Shown here: positions 1-5,643 of the stretch, one piece after another
How the letters are laid out: the number at the start of each line of letters is the position of its first letter
How positions within the stretch are numbered: position 1 is the first letter of the stretch
Source of the DNA: Actinomycetes bacterium
GTDB lineage: Bacteria; Actinomycetota; Acidimicrobiia; Acidimicrobiales; RAAP-2
DNA length: 5,643 bases
NCBI GenBank assembly: GCA_021802025.1
Contig: JAKABC010000112.1
Span: 1 to 5,643 of the forward strand
Reading direction: 5' to 3'
Notes under the pieces: model-generated
The model's database searches: none
Told to the model about the DNA's origin: nothing
Seen by the model: the letters and a program-made list of their open reading frames with translations, nothing else
Made by a program: the position numbers and the translations under genes

Positions 1-100
1 GCGCTGGAACGCGGAGAACCTGTTCGGGCCGGACCTGCGTGAGGCGCTCACGGCCTTCAGCGAGCACCGGGCGCCCACGTTCGCCGACCCCGAGCCCTAG
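1..100 (+). CDS. Enoyl-CoA hydratase/isomerase family protein, C-terminal end only (5' end outside window)
   Basis: Only the last 32 codons are present, read in the frame that begins at base 2 and ends at TAG 98-100. The tail has the form FGPDLREALTAF followed by SEHRAPTF. It closely resembles the C-terminal helix and tail of crotonase-fold enoyl-CoA hydratases, which typically end in a pattern like D-x-x-E-G-(M/L)-x-A-F-x-E-K-R-x-P-x-F. Such enzymes hydrate 2-enoyl-CoA thioesters in fatty-acid or amino-acid breakdown, but other crotonase members (isomerases, decarboxylases, dehydratases) share this tail, so the reaction cannot be assigned. The catalytic glutamates and oxyanion hole lie outside the window. 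The gene converges on the small four-cysteine gene, and the two stop codons share the palindrome CTAG at 97-100, so there is no intergenic terminator between them. Confidence 0.6.
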   Translation, partial: RWNAENLFGPDLREALTAFSEHRAPTFADPEP

Positions 101-444
101 CGCCGCCAGAACCGCCAGCCGCGTCGACGCTCGGCCTGGTCGAGCTCGCGACGGCGCTCATCCACCAGTCCGGGTGCGACGGCCTCGACGATCTCGTCGG
201 CGGCGGCGAGCAGCGCCCGTCGCTCGTCGGCCGAGACGTCGCCCGCGGGCGCCGACTCCACCGGCCGATCGACGAGCGTGCCGTGGACCCAGCCCACGTC
301 GGCGAGTCGCCGCTCGTAGGTCACGCACGACTCCGGGCACGACCAGGGCTGGTCCGGGGCGTTGCCCAAGACGCAGAACCGCGCCACCTCGCCCGAGGCG
401 TAGGTGCGGCTCTGGAAGTGCTTGCACTCTTCGCGCATGCCCAC
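97..444 (-). CDS. Small four-cysteine protein of unknown function, downstream of sufB
   Basis: I do not recognise this 115-residue protein. Its N-terminal third holds four cysteines, Cys7, Cys24, Cys36 and Cys40 (C-x16-C-x11-C-x3-C), within a stretch rich in aromatic and polar residues (CKHFQSRTY, RFCVLGN, PWSCPESC). This arrangement could bind an Fe-S cluster or zinc, but that is inference. Residues 70-105 look helical and highly charged, and the protein ends in a basic aromatic tail, RRRGWRFWRR. There is no signal peptide or transmembrane segment. The GTG start at 444 is chosen because GGGAGGA lies 10 nt upstream. An ATG two codons later is possible but further from that site. The gene begins 30 nt after the sufB stop on the same strand, so the two are probably cotranscribed, which fits but does not prove a role in Fe-S cluster assembly. 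Its stop overlaps the convergent crotonase gene stop. Confidence 0.75.
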   Translation of the reverse strand: MGMREECKHFQSRTYASGEVARFCVLGNAPDQPWSCPESCVTYERRLADVGWVHGTLVDRPVESAPAGDVSADERRALLAAADEIVEAVAPGLVDERRRELDQAERRRGWRFWRR

Positions 445-453
445 CGGTGTCGA

Positions 454-460
454 TCCTCCC
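454..460 (-). promoter_or_regulatory. Shine-Dalgarno site of the four-cysteine gene
   Basis: On the minus strand the bases read GGGAGGA. The GGAGG core ends 10 nt before the GTG start at 444 and lies inside the 30-nt gap after the sufB stop. It supports this frame as a translated gene and supports GTG over the ATG two codons downstream. Confidence 0.6.
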
Positions 461-474
461 GCGCCCGAAACGGC

Positions 475-1875
475 TCAGCCGATCGAGCCCTCCATCTGGA
501 GCTCGATGAGCCGCGACCACTCGACCGCGTACTCCATGGGCAGCGTACGGGTCACGGGCTCGATGAAGCCGTTGACGATCATCCCCATGGCCTGGCTCTC
601 GTTGAGACCCCGGCTCATGAGGTAGAAGAGCTGGTCGTCGCCGATCTTCGAGACGGTCGCCTCGTGGCCGATCGAGGCGTCCTGCTCGCCGACCTCCATG
701 TAGGGACGGGTCTCGGAGACGGAGCGCTCATCGAGCAAGAGCGCGTCGCAGCGCACGAAGCTCTTCGCGCCGGTGGCGCCCTCTTCCACCTTCACCAGGC
801 CCCGGTAGGCCGCGGTCCCGCCGTCTTTGGAGATCGACTTGGACACGATGGTCGAGGTCGTCTCGGGCGCGCAGTGGATCATCTTGGCGCCGGCGTCTTG
901 GACCTGACCCGCGCCGGCGTAGGCCACCGAGAGGACCTCACCGGAGGCCTTGGGCCCCATGAGGTAGACGCTCGGGTACTTCATCGTCAGGCGCGAGCCG
1001 ATGTTGCCGTCGATCCACTCGACGTGGGCCTCGGCCTCGGCCCGGGCGCGCTTGGTGACGAGGTTGTAGACGTTGGTCGACCAGTTCTGGATCGTCGTGT
1101 AGGTGATCCGGGACCCCGGGAGGGCGACGAGCTCGACGACGGCCGAGTGCAGGGAGTCGGTCGAGTAGACCGGCGCCGAGCAGCCCTCGACGTAGTGGAC
1201 CTGGGAGCCCTCGTCGGCGATGATGAGCGTGCGCTCGAACTGGCCCATGTTCTCGGTGTTGATGCGGAAGTAGGCCTGAAGCGGCTGGTCGAGGGCGACC
1301 CCGGGGGGCACGTAGATGAACGAGCCCCCACTCCACACCGCCGAGTTCAAGGCGGCGAACTTGTTGTCGTTGGGCGGGATGACCGTGCCGAAGTACTTGC
1401 GCACGAGCTCGGGGTACTCGCGCACCGCGGTGTCCATGTCGCAAAAGAGGACGCCCTTGCTCTCGAGGTCGGCGCGGTTGCGGTGGAAGACGACCTCCGA
1501 CTCGTACTGGGCGGTGACCCCGGCCAGGTAGCGTCGCTCGGCCTCGGGGATGCCGAGGCGCTCGTAGGTCGTCTTGATCGCGTCGGGCAGCTCCTCCCAG
1601 GTGTCCACCTGGTGGTCGGTCGGCTTGATGTAGTAGTAGATGTCGTTGAAGTCGAGGTCGGGCATCCGATCGGCGAACCACGGCAGCATCGGCTTGCGCT
1701 CGAAGCGGCGCAGGGCGTCGAGGCGAAACTTCAGCATCCAGGGCTCCTCGCCCTTCATCGCCGACATCTCGCGCACGATCTCCTCGTTCAGTCCCTTCTT
1801 GGGCTTGAACGTGGGCAGGACGTCGTCGGACCACCCGAGCTGGTAGCGGCTGAAGTCCAGGTTGTCGATCGCCAT
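475..1875 (-). CDS. sufB: Fe-S cluster assembly scaffold protein SufB
   Basis: This 466-residue protein is SufB of the SUF system. SufB forms the cytoplasmic SufBC2D scaffold, on which sulfide and iron are assembled into Fe-S clusters with help from the SufC ATPase. The N-terminal region (about 1-150) carries family blocks such as KPKKGLNEEIV and MLPWFADRMPDLDFNDIYYY. The beta-helix core follows (about 170-440). Two functionally important positions of E. coli SufB are matched: Cys376 in VRCD (equivalent to Cys405) and Glu405 in GHEAT (equivalent to Glu434), with identical 29-residue spacing. Cys232 in YVEGC matches the other conserved core cysteine. Length is normal, and the coding sequence is uninterrupted, although SufB is a known intein host. 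The ATG at 1875 is chosen because MAIDNLDFSR begins there with AAGGAG just upstream; the open frame extends to 2076 but that part overlaps the divergent peptidase gene. No sufC or sufD is adjacent in the window. The four-cysteine gene follows after 30 nt. Confidence 0.97.
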   Translation of the reverse strand: MAIDNLDFSRYQLGWSDDVLPTFKPKKGLNEEIVREMSAMKGEEPWMLKFRLDALRRFERKPMLPWFADRMPDLDFNDIYYYIKPTDHQVDTWEELPDAIKTTYERLGIPEAERRYLAGVTAQYESEVVFHRNRADLESKGVLFCDMDTAVREYPELVRKYFGTVIPPNDNKFAALNSAVWSGGSFIYVPPGVALDQPLQAYFRINTENMGQFERTLIIADEGSQVHYVEGCSAPVYSTDSLHSAVVELVALPGSRITYTTIQNWSTNVYNLVTKRARAEAEAHVEWIDGNIGSRLTMKYPSVYLMGPKASGEVLSVAYAGAGQVQDAGAKMIHCAPETTSTIVSKSISKDGGTAAYRGLVKVEEGATGAKSFVRCDALLLDERSVSETRPYMEVGEQDASIGHEATVSKIGDDQLFYLMSRGLNESQAMGMIVNGFIEPVTRTLPMEYAVEWSRLIELQMEGSIG

Positions 1876-1879
1876 TGTG

Positions 1880-1885
1880 CTCCTT
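1880..1885 (-). promoter_or_regulatory. Shine-Dalgarno site of sufB
   Basis: The minus strand reads AAGGAG, separated by CACA from the ATG at 1875. This strong site fixes the sufB start and rules against the 67-codon in-frame upstream extension, which would run into the divergent oligopeptidase gene. Confidence 0.8.
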
Positions 1886-1891
1886 CGCCGG

Positions 1892-1917
1892 GTTATCCCT
1901 ACAGCCATAGTAGTAAC
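1892..1917. repeat. Imperfect inverted repeat in the sufB/ptrB divergent region (possible operator)
   Basis: The left arm GTTATCCCTA (1892-1901) and right arm TAGTAGTAAC (1908-1917) pair at 7 of 10 positions around a 6-base spacer, CAGCCA. The outer GTTA/TAAC and inner CTA/TAG match, and the three middle positions do not. This relatively A/T-rich patch in a G/C-rich region also contains the candidate minus-strand -10 hexamer of sufB, so a regulator binding here could control sufB. The match is modest and could be chance. Confidence 0.3.
1907..1912 (-). promoter_or_regulatory. Candidate -10 element of sufB
   Basis: The minus strand reads TACTAT, which fits the TAnnnT consensus of actinobacterial housekeeping -10 elements. 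It lies 31 nt upstream of the sufB ATG, giving a leader of roughly 25 nt that would include the Shine-Dalgarno site. No convincing -35 hexamer is seen 16-18 nt further upstream (GTCGCT at 17 nt is a poor match), so the call rests on one hexamer and on position in the only intergenic gap. Confidence 0.3.
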
Positions 1918-1959
1918 GCACCGGCTCGAAGCGACCGCCGTGGCTGGCAGAGTGTGGGG

Positions 1960-4137
1960 ATGCCCGACGCCCCCCGCGTACCCCGACGCCCCACAATCAT
2001 CGCCCGTCACGGCGACGAGCGGGTCGATCCCTACTACTGGCTGATGGAGCGCGAGAACGAGGAGGTGCTCGCCCACCTACGCGCCGAGAACGCCTACCAC
2101 GCCACCGAGATGGCGCCCCTGGCGGCGCTCGAGAGCCGTCTCTTCGAGGAGATCAAGAGCCGCATCGAAGAGACCGACATCTCGGTGCCGGTGCGCAAGG
2201 GGGCGTGGTGGTACTTCGAGCGCACGCGCGAGGGGCTCAACTACCCCATCAACGTGCGCGCGCCCGTCGAGGGCGACGGGCTCACCCCGCCCGTGGTGGA
2301 CCCCGCGACCACCCTGGCCGGCGAGCAGGTGGTCCTCGACGAGAACGTCGAGGCCGGCGAGAGCGATTTCCTCTCGGTGGGCGTCCTCGCGGTCAGCCCC
2401 GACGCCACCTGGGTCGCGGTCGGCGTCGACTTCGAGGGCTCTGAGCGCCACAGCGTGACGGTGCGCCCCCTGGCGGGCCAGGCGCCCCTCGGCGACCGGC
2501 TCGAGGACGTCTACTACGGCTTCGCCTGGGCCGCCGACAGCCGTCACGTCTTCTACACGCGCGTCGACGAGGCGATGCGACCCTGGCAGCTCTGGCGCCA
2601 CGAGCTCGGCACCGCCCAGGCCGACGACGTGCTCGTCCACCAAGAGGACGACGCCCAGTTCACGGTCTCGGTCGGGCGCAGTCGCGACGACCGGGTGATC
2701 GTCGTGGCGCTCAGCTCGTCGATGACGAGCGAGGTGCGCGTCGTCTCGGCCGACCGGCCGACCGACCCCCTCGAGGTGCTCGAGCCCCGCCGCCACGGGA
2801 TCGAGTACGGCGTCGAGCACCTCCTCGACCGCTCCGGGCGGGCGTGGTGGCTCAAGGTGACCAACGAGGACGCGACCGACTTCCGCCTGCTCGCGCGCCC
2901 GGTCGAGGGCGGGACGTGGCGCGAGCTGGTGGCCGAGCGGCCCGGTCAGCGCATCGACGCGGTCGACGCCTTCTCGGGCTTCCTCGCCCTAAGTGAGCGC
3001 GACGACGGCTGCGCCGCGGTGCGCGTCGTGCCCCTCGAGGAGGGCGACGACCCCTTCGGCGAGGACCCGCTCGCCCGGAGCTGGCTCGTCGAGGGGGACG
3101 TCTTCCCCCGCACGGTCGGCCTCTCGGCCAACCCCAACAGCGACACCCCGCTGCTGCGGGTCGTGCTCACCTCGATGGTCACCCCGTACCTCGTGGCCGA
3201 CGTCGAGGTCGCGACCCGTCGCCTCACCGTCTTGAAGCAGCAGCGGGTCCTGGGCGACTTCGACCCCGCGCGCTACGTCACCGGTCGGCTGTGGGTCGAG
3301 GCCAGCGACGGCGTCGCGGTGCCGGTGTCGGTGGTCGCCCGGCGCGACCGCGTGCGCGTGGGCCCTGACGGCGCCGTCGCGCCCGTGGGGCCCTCACCCC
3401 TTTTGCTCTACGGCTACGGCAGCTACGAGATCTCGATCGAGCCGGGATTCTCCTCGCTGCGGCTCAGCCTGCTCGACCGCGGGGTCGTCTTCGCCGTCGC
3501 CCACGTGCGCGGCGGGGGCGAGATGGGCCGCTCCTGGTACGAGATGGGTCGTCTCGCCCAGAAGCCCACGACCTTCAGCGACTTCGTGGCGGTCGCCCGC
3601 GCCCTCGTCGAGCGGGGCTTCACGACGCCGTCGACCCTCGCGATCCGCGGCGGCTCGGCCGGGGGGCTCCTCATGGGCGCCGTCATGAACGCCGCGCCCG
3701 ACCTCTTTCGCGCCGTCGTCGCCGAGGTCCCCTTCGTCGACGTGCTCACCACCATGCTCGACGCGTCGCTGCCGCTCACGGTCGGCGAGTGGGAGGAGTG
3801 GGGCAACCCCGACGCCAGCGCCACGGCGTACCGGACGATGAGGGGCTACTCCCCCTACGACAACGTGCGCGAGCGCGACGACGACGGGCGCCCCGTGCGC
3901 TACCCCGACCTCTACGCCACCGGGGGCCTCAACGACTCGCGCGTCGGCTTCTGGGAGCCGGCCAAGTGGGTGCTGCGCCTGCGCGACGCCAACCCCGAGA
4001 ACCACGCGGTGATAAAGACCGAGATGGGCGCGGGCCACGGCGGTCCGTCGGGTCGCTACGACGCGTGGCGCGACGAGGCCCAGGTCCTCGCGTGGGTCCT
4101 CTCGCGCGTCGCGCCCGAGACGGTGTTAGAGAAGTAG
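1960..4137 (+). CDS. ptrB: Oligopeptidase B (serine peptidase family S9A)
   Basis: The 725-residue product matches oligopeptidase B throughout. This cytoplasmic serine peptidase of the prolyl oligopeptidase family cleaves short peptides after Arg or Lys. The N-terminus has the family block HGDERVDPYYWLMERENEEVL (17-37), followed by a beta-propeller (about 70-430) and a C-terminal alpha/beta-hydrolase domain. The catalytic triad is visible as Ser566 in GGSAGG, Asp659 in GGLNDSRV and His693 in GAGHGGPSGR. Glu610 and Glu612 in GEWEEWGNP match the acidic pair that gives E. coli oligopeptidase B its preference for basic residues (44 and 46 residues after the catalytic serine). There is no signal peptide. 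ATG 1960 is favoured because the family block begins soon after; a GTG at 1954 is also in frame, and neither has a strong Shine-Dalgarno site. A short extra segment rich in Gly, Pro and Val (about 465-478) precedes the hydrolase core. The gene diverges from sufB by 84 bp, and its last 12 bp overlap the convergent membrane-protein gene. Confidence 0.95.
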   Translation: MPDAPRVPRRPTIIARHGDERVDPYYWLMERENEEVLAHLRAENAYHATEMAPLAALESRLFEEIKSRIEETDISVPVRKGAWWYFERTREGLNYPINVRAPVEGDGLTPPVVDPATTLAGEQVVLDENVEAGESDFLSVGVLAVSPDATWVAVGVDFEGSERHSVTVRPLAGQAPLGDRLEDVYYGFAWAADSRHVFYTRVDEAMRPWQLWRHELGTAQADDVLVHQEDDAQFTVSVGRSRDDRVIVVALSSSMTSEVRVVSADRPTDPLEVLEPRRHGIEYGVEHLLDRSGRAWWLKVTNEDATDFRLLARPVEGGTWRELVAERPGQRIDAVDAFSGFLALSERDDGCAAVRVVPLEEGDDPFGEDPLARSWLVEGDVFPRTVGLSANPNSDTPLLRVVLTSMVTPYLVADVEVATRRLTVLKQQRVLGDFDPARYVTGRLWVEASDGVAVPVSVVARRDRVRVGPDGAVAPVGPSPLLLYGYGSYEISIEPGFSSLRLSLLDRGVVFAVAHVRGGGEMGRSWYEMGRLAQKPTTFSDFVAVARALVERGFTTPSTLAIRGGSAGGLLMGAVMNAAPDLFRAVVAEVPFVDVLTTMLDASLPLTVGEWEEWGNPDASATAYRTMRGYSPYDNVRERDDDGRPVRYPDLYATGGLNDSRVGFWEPAKWVLRLRDANPENHAVIKTEMGAGHGGPSGRYDAWRDEAQVLAWVLSRVAPETVLEK

Positions 4138-4611
4138 GGCCGCGCGCGCCAGGGCCAGCCCGTGGGCCGGCCCACTCGAACCGTGGTGGAGGTAGTACGC
4201 CACGATGGCGGCGACTATTGCCGCCACGACGACGAGGGCGAGCAGCACCGTGGCCCAGCGCACGACCCCCGAGCGGCGCGTGGAGTGGGCGAGGAACCAC
4301 GCCTCGTCGTGGCGCCGCGCGGTGGGCACCACCTCGTCGGACGCGACGGCGTCGCTGAAGACGTAGCTGCGCTCGGGGTCGAGACGGGGTCGGGCCGTGG
4401 GTCCCCGGGGGTGGGGCGACTCCCCGGGCTCGAGCAGGCGGAAGCCGCGCGAGGTCTCGTAGGGCGAGGGCGGCGGGGTGACCAGGCGGCCCTCCACGGG
4501 GCCGGCCGGGGCGGTGGCGTCACCGTGGCGCACCCGGCGCACCCGGGCGACCAGCGCCCCCAGCACGACGACGACCACGACCGCGACGACGGCCACCAGG
4601 GCGATCGTCAC
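4126..4611 (-). CDS. Two-transmembrane protein of unknown function
   Basis: I do not recognise this 161-residue protein. A very Val-rich hydrophobic segment at about residues 3-22 is followed by the basic stretch RVRRVR. A second hydrophobic segment lies at about 117-141 (VVRWATVLLALVVVAAIVAA and onward), preceded by TRRSGVVR. Positive charge on the inner side of both segments suggests that the N- and C-termini face outward and the proline-rich middle (23-115) is cytoplasmic. The stretch at 79-110, with RSYVFSDAVASDEVVP and RRHDEAWFLAHS, looks the most like conserved sequence. GTG 4611 is the first possible start in the frame because a TGA occurs 14 codons upstream without another start between. 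The ribosome site is weak (GGGG 6 nt upstream). It follows the flavin reductase gene by 65 nt and may share its transcript. Its TAA at 4126-4128 lies inside the end of the oligopeptidase gene. The reading frame is believable because of the coherent topology, but the opposite strand is also open here. Confidence 0.6.
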   Translation of the reverse strand: MTIALVAVVAVVVVVVLGALVARVRRVRHGDATAPAGPVEGRLVTPPPSPYETSRGFRLLEPGESPHPRGPTARPRLDPERSYVFSDAVASDEVVPTARRHDEAWFLAHSTRRSGVVRWATVLLALVVVAAIVAAIVAYYLHHGSSGPAHGLALARAALLL

Positions 4612-4676
4612 CGGCGGCCCCGACGCTCGAGTCGGTCCAGGTCTCCCACCTCACGCAGCGTACCGAACCCGGCCCG

Positions 4677-5150
4677 CTAGGCGAGGTGGCGGTACTCGCT
4701 GCGGAAGTAGACGAGGGGGGCGCCGGCGAAGGTCTCGACGTGGGCGAGGTCGACCACGACGACGTCGTGGTCCCCGTGGTTCTCCACCAGCCGGACCCGG
4801 CCCTCGAGATGGGCGAGGGCCCCGGCCAGCAACGGCGAGCCCCCCGGCGCGTGGCGCCACGCGCGCCCGGCGAACTTGTCGGCGCCGGTGGTGGCGAAGA
4901 GGCGCGCGACCTCCTCGTGGTCCGCCGCGAGGATGCTCACCCCGAGCACCCCGACGGCCCGCATCCGCGCCCACGAGACGGAACTTCTCCTCGCCGCGAA
5001 CAGCACCGACGGCGGGTCGACCGAGAGCGACCCGAAGGCCTGGCAGGTGAACCCGGCCGGCCCGTCCGGCGTGGCGGCCGTCACGATCACCACGCCGGTC
5101 GCGAAGTGGCCGAAGGCCCGTCGGGCGTCGTCCTCGCTCGGGCCGGTCAC
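4677..5150 (-). CDS. Flavin reductase-like domain protein (FMN-binding, NAD(P)H:flavin oxidoreductase type)
   Basis: The 157-residue protein is a single flavin reductase-like domain, the split-barrel family that includes HpaC, HsaB and ActVB. Visible family features are FATGVVIVTA (16-25), the flavin-phosphate-binding stretch TCQAFGSLSVDPPSVLF (35-51), VSIL with a following H-x-x-VA-x-x-FA block (71-85), KFAGRAW (92-98), the GDH motif (126-128) and the end pattern GAPLVYFRSEY (143-153). Length is typical. Such proteins reduce FMN or FAD with NAD(P)H, usually to supply a partner monooxygenase, but no monooxygenase is visible here, so substrate and partner are unknown. The GTG start at 5150 overlaps the mutY TGA (GTGA, 5147-5150), with AGGGTGG a few bases upstream inside the mutY end; this suggests translational coupling to mutY. 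The gene ends at TAG 4677-4679. Confidence 0.88.
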   Translation of the reverse strand: MTGPSEDDARRAFGHFATGVVIVTAATPDGPAGFTCQAFGSLSVDPPSVLFAARRSSVSWARMRAVGVLGVSILAADHEEVARLFATTGADKFAGRAWRHAPGGSPLLAGALAHLEGRVRLVENHGDHDVVVVDLAHVETFAGAPLVYFRSEYRHLA

Positions 5151-5643
5151 CGCGCCACCCTAGGGGCGCCCGCGAGGGCGAAGCCCCCCGCGGCCCGGAC
5201 CACCAGACCCTCGGCGACCAGGGAGTCGAGGACGCGACGCCGGCGCGCGGGCGCGAGTCCGGCCAGGTGGGCGCGCATCGCCGCGGCGCTCGCCGGCCCG
5301 CGGCGCAGCCGCTCGATCGCCCGGCCCCGCCACTGACGGTCCGAGTCGGCGAAGGGCGCCTGGGGTCGGGTCACGTGGGCGCTGGTGGGTGCCGGGTCCT
5401 CGCCGCCGCCGGCCCGCCAGGCGCAGACCCGCGCCAGCGGACAGCTCGCGCAGCGCGGCCGCGCCGAGCAGAAACGCGCCCCGAGGTCGATCATCGCCTG
5501 GTTGAAGCGGCGCGGGTCGCGCCGCCCGAGCAGGGCCGCGGCCTCCTCGCGGGCCTCGCGGGGGGTGAGCGGCCGTCCGGCGACGGCCCGAGCGAGGACC
5601 CGGGCGACGTTGGTGTCGACCACGGCCACCCGGCTCCCGTAGG
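5147..5643 (-). CDS. mutY: A/G-specific adenine glycosylase MutY, C-terminal part (5' end outside window)
   Basis: The gene enters at the right edge already in frame, about 164 codons before its stop. MutY removes adenine mispaired with 8-oxoguanine and so prevents G:C to T:A mutations in base excision repair. The visible part starts in the helix-hairpin-helix glycosylase domain with VAVVDTNVARVLAR; the Asp, at about 5615-5617, is the expected catalytic aspartate. RFNQAMIDLGARFC then leads into the Fe-S loop, with cysteines encoded between 5423 and 5470 spaced C-x5-C-x2-C-x5-C, one residue shorter in the first gap than the usual x6. A C-terminal segment (FADSDRQWRGRAIERLRRGP and a winged-helix-like end) resembles short actinobacterial MutY proteins rather than the Nudix-like domain of E. 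coli MutY. The catalytic glutamate lies outside the window. The GTG at 5629 is internal and is not the real start. The TGA overlaps the flavin reductase start. Confidence 0.88.
   Translation of the reverse strand, partial: YGSRVAVVDTNVARVLARAVAGRPLTPREAREEAAALLGRRDPRRFNQAMIDLGARFCSARPRCASCPLARVCAWRAGGGEDPAPTSAHVTRPQAPFADSDRQWRGRAIERLRRGPASAAAMRAHLAGLAPARRRRVLDSLVAEGLVVRAAGGFALAGAPRVAR

Noticed and set aside
283..1959. A very long + strand open frame, antisense to sufB and continuous with the oligopeptidase frame.
   Set aside because: It is a high-GC antisense artefact. Its translation is low-complexity (rich in Val, Gly, Asp, His and Arg) and resembles no protein, while the opposite strand encodes an unmistakable SufB. 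The peptidase begins at 1960.
1876..2076. In-frame N-terminal extension of sufB by 67 codons.
   Set aside because: It overlaps the conserved N-terminus of the divergent oligopeptidase, is not SufB-like, and a strong Shine-Dalgarno site precedes the ATG at 1875.
2077..2820. A 247-codon minus-strand open frame opposite the oligopeptidase gene, with a similar one at 3394-4038.
   Set aside because: Both are shadows of the peptidase codons: composition is biased, no motif is recognisable, and the + strand encodes a complete enzyme.
4138..4180. GGCC-rich potential hairpin just after the oligopeptidase stop, considered as a terminator.
   Set aside because: It has no T-tract, lies inside the membrane-protein coding region, and such G/C stems occur throughout this sequence.
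4556..4600. Repetitive GAC/GACGAC-rich stretch that looks like a simple repeat.
   Set aside because: On the minus strand it encodes the Val-rich first transmembrane segment; the repetitiveness follows from GTC and GTG valine codons.
4612..4676. Possible separate promoter for the membrane-protein gene: the minus strand contains TACGCT in the 65-nt gap.
   Set aside because: A lone hexamer fitting TAnnnT without a -35 partner is expected often by chance, and readthrough from mutY and the flavin reductase gene is as likely.
4162..4680. A 172-codon + strand open frame opposite the membrane-protein gene.
   Set aside because: Its translation is rich in Arg, Gly, His and Asp with no hydrophobic core or motif, while the minus strand gives a coherent two-transmembrane protein. 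The choice is not certain.
5158..5165. Perfect palindrome CCCTAGGG near the mutY end, considered as an operator.
   Set aside because: It is only 8 bp, lies inside mutY coding sequence, and is explained by the end codons plus the purine-rich ribosome site of the flavin reductase gene.

Overview
The window is strongly G+C-rich, with tightly packed genes, frequent GTG starts and G or C at most third codon positions. This suggests a high-GC actinobacterium. A deep-branching lineage such as Acidimicrobiia is possible, but that placement is an impression and was not tested. The content is mostly housekeeping. There is no sign of a mobile element, CRISPR array, tRNA or rRNA.

Left part (1-1875): the last 32 codons of a crotonase-fold (enoyl-CoA hydratase-like) gene run in on the + strand. 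They end at a CTAG shared with the stop codon of a convergent minus-strand gene. That gene encodes a small unrecognised protein with four clustered cysteines. It sits 30 nt downstream of sufB, which encodes the Fe-S cluster scaffold subunit, and probably shares its transcript. No sufC, sufD, sufS or sufU is visible beside sufB.

Centre (1876-4137): an 84-bp divergent intergenic region separates sufB from a full-length oligopeptidase B gene on the + strand. The peptidase has an intact Ser/Asp/His triad and the acidic pair expected for cleavage after Arg or Lys.

Right part (4126-5643): three minus-strand genes read toward the peptidase gene. A 5'-truncated mutY (adenine glycosylase with an Fe-S loop) overlaps a flavin-reductase-domain gene by the four bases GTGA. 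After 65 nt follows a two-transmembrane protein of unknown function, whose end overlaps the peptidase end by 12 bp.

Two genes concern Fe-S chemistry (sufB as builder, mutY as client), and the four-cysteine protein may be a third, but they lie in different transcription units. The most promising undescribed element is the four-cysteine protein next to sufB. Nothing here amounts to a clear new multi-gene system.
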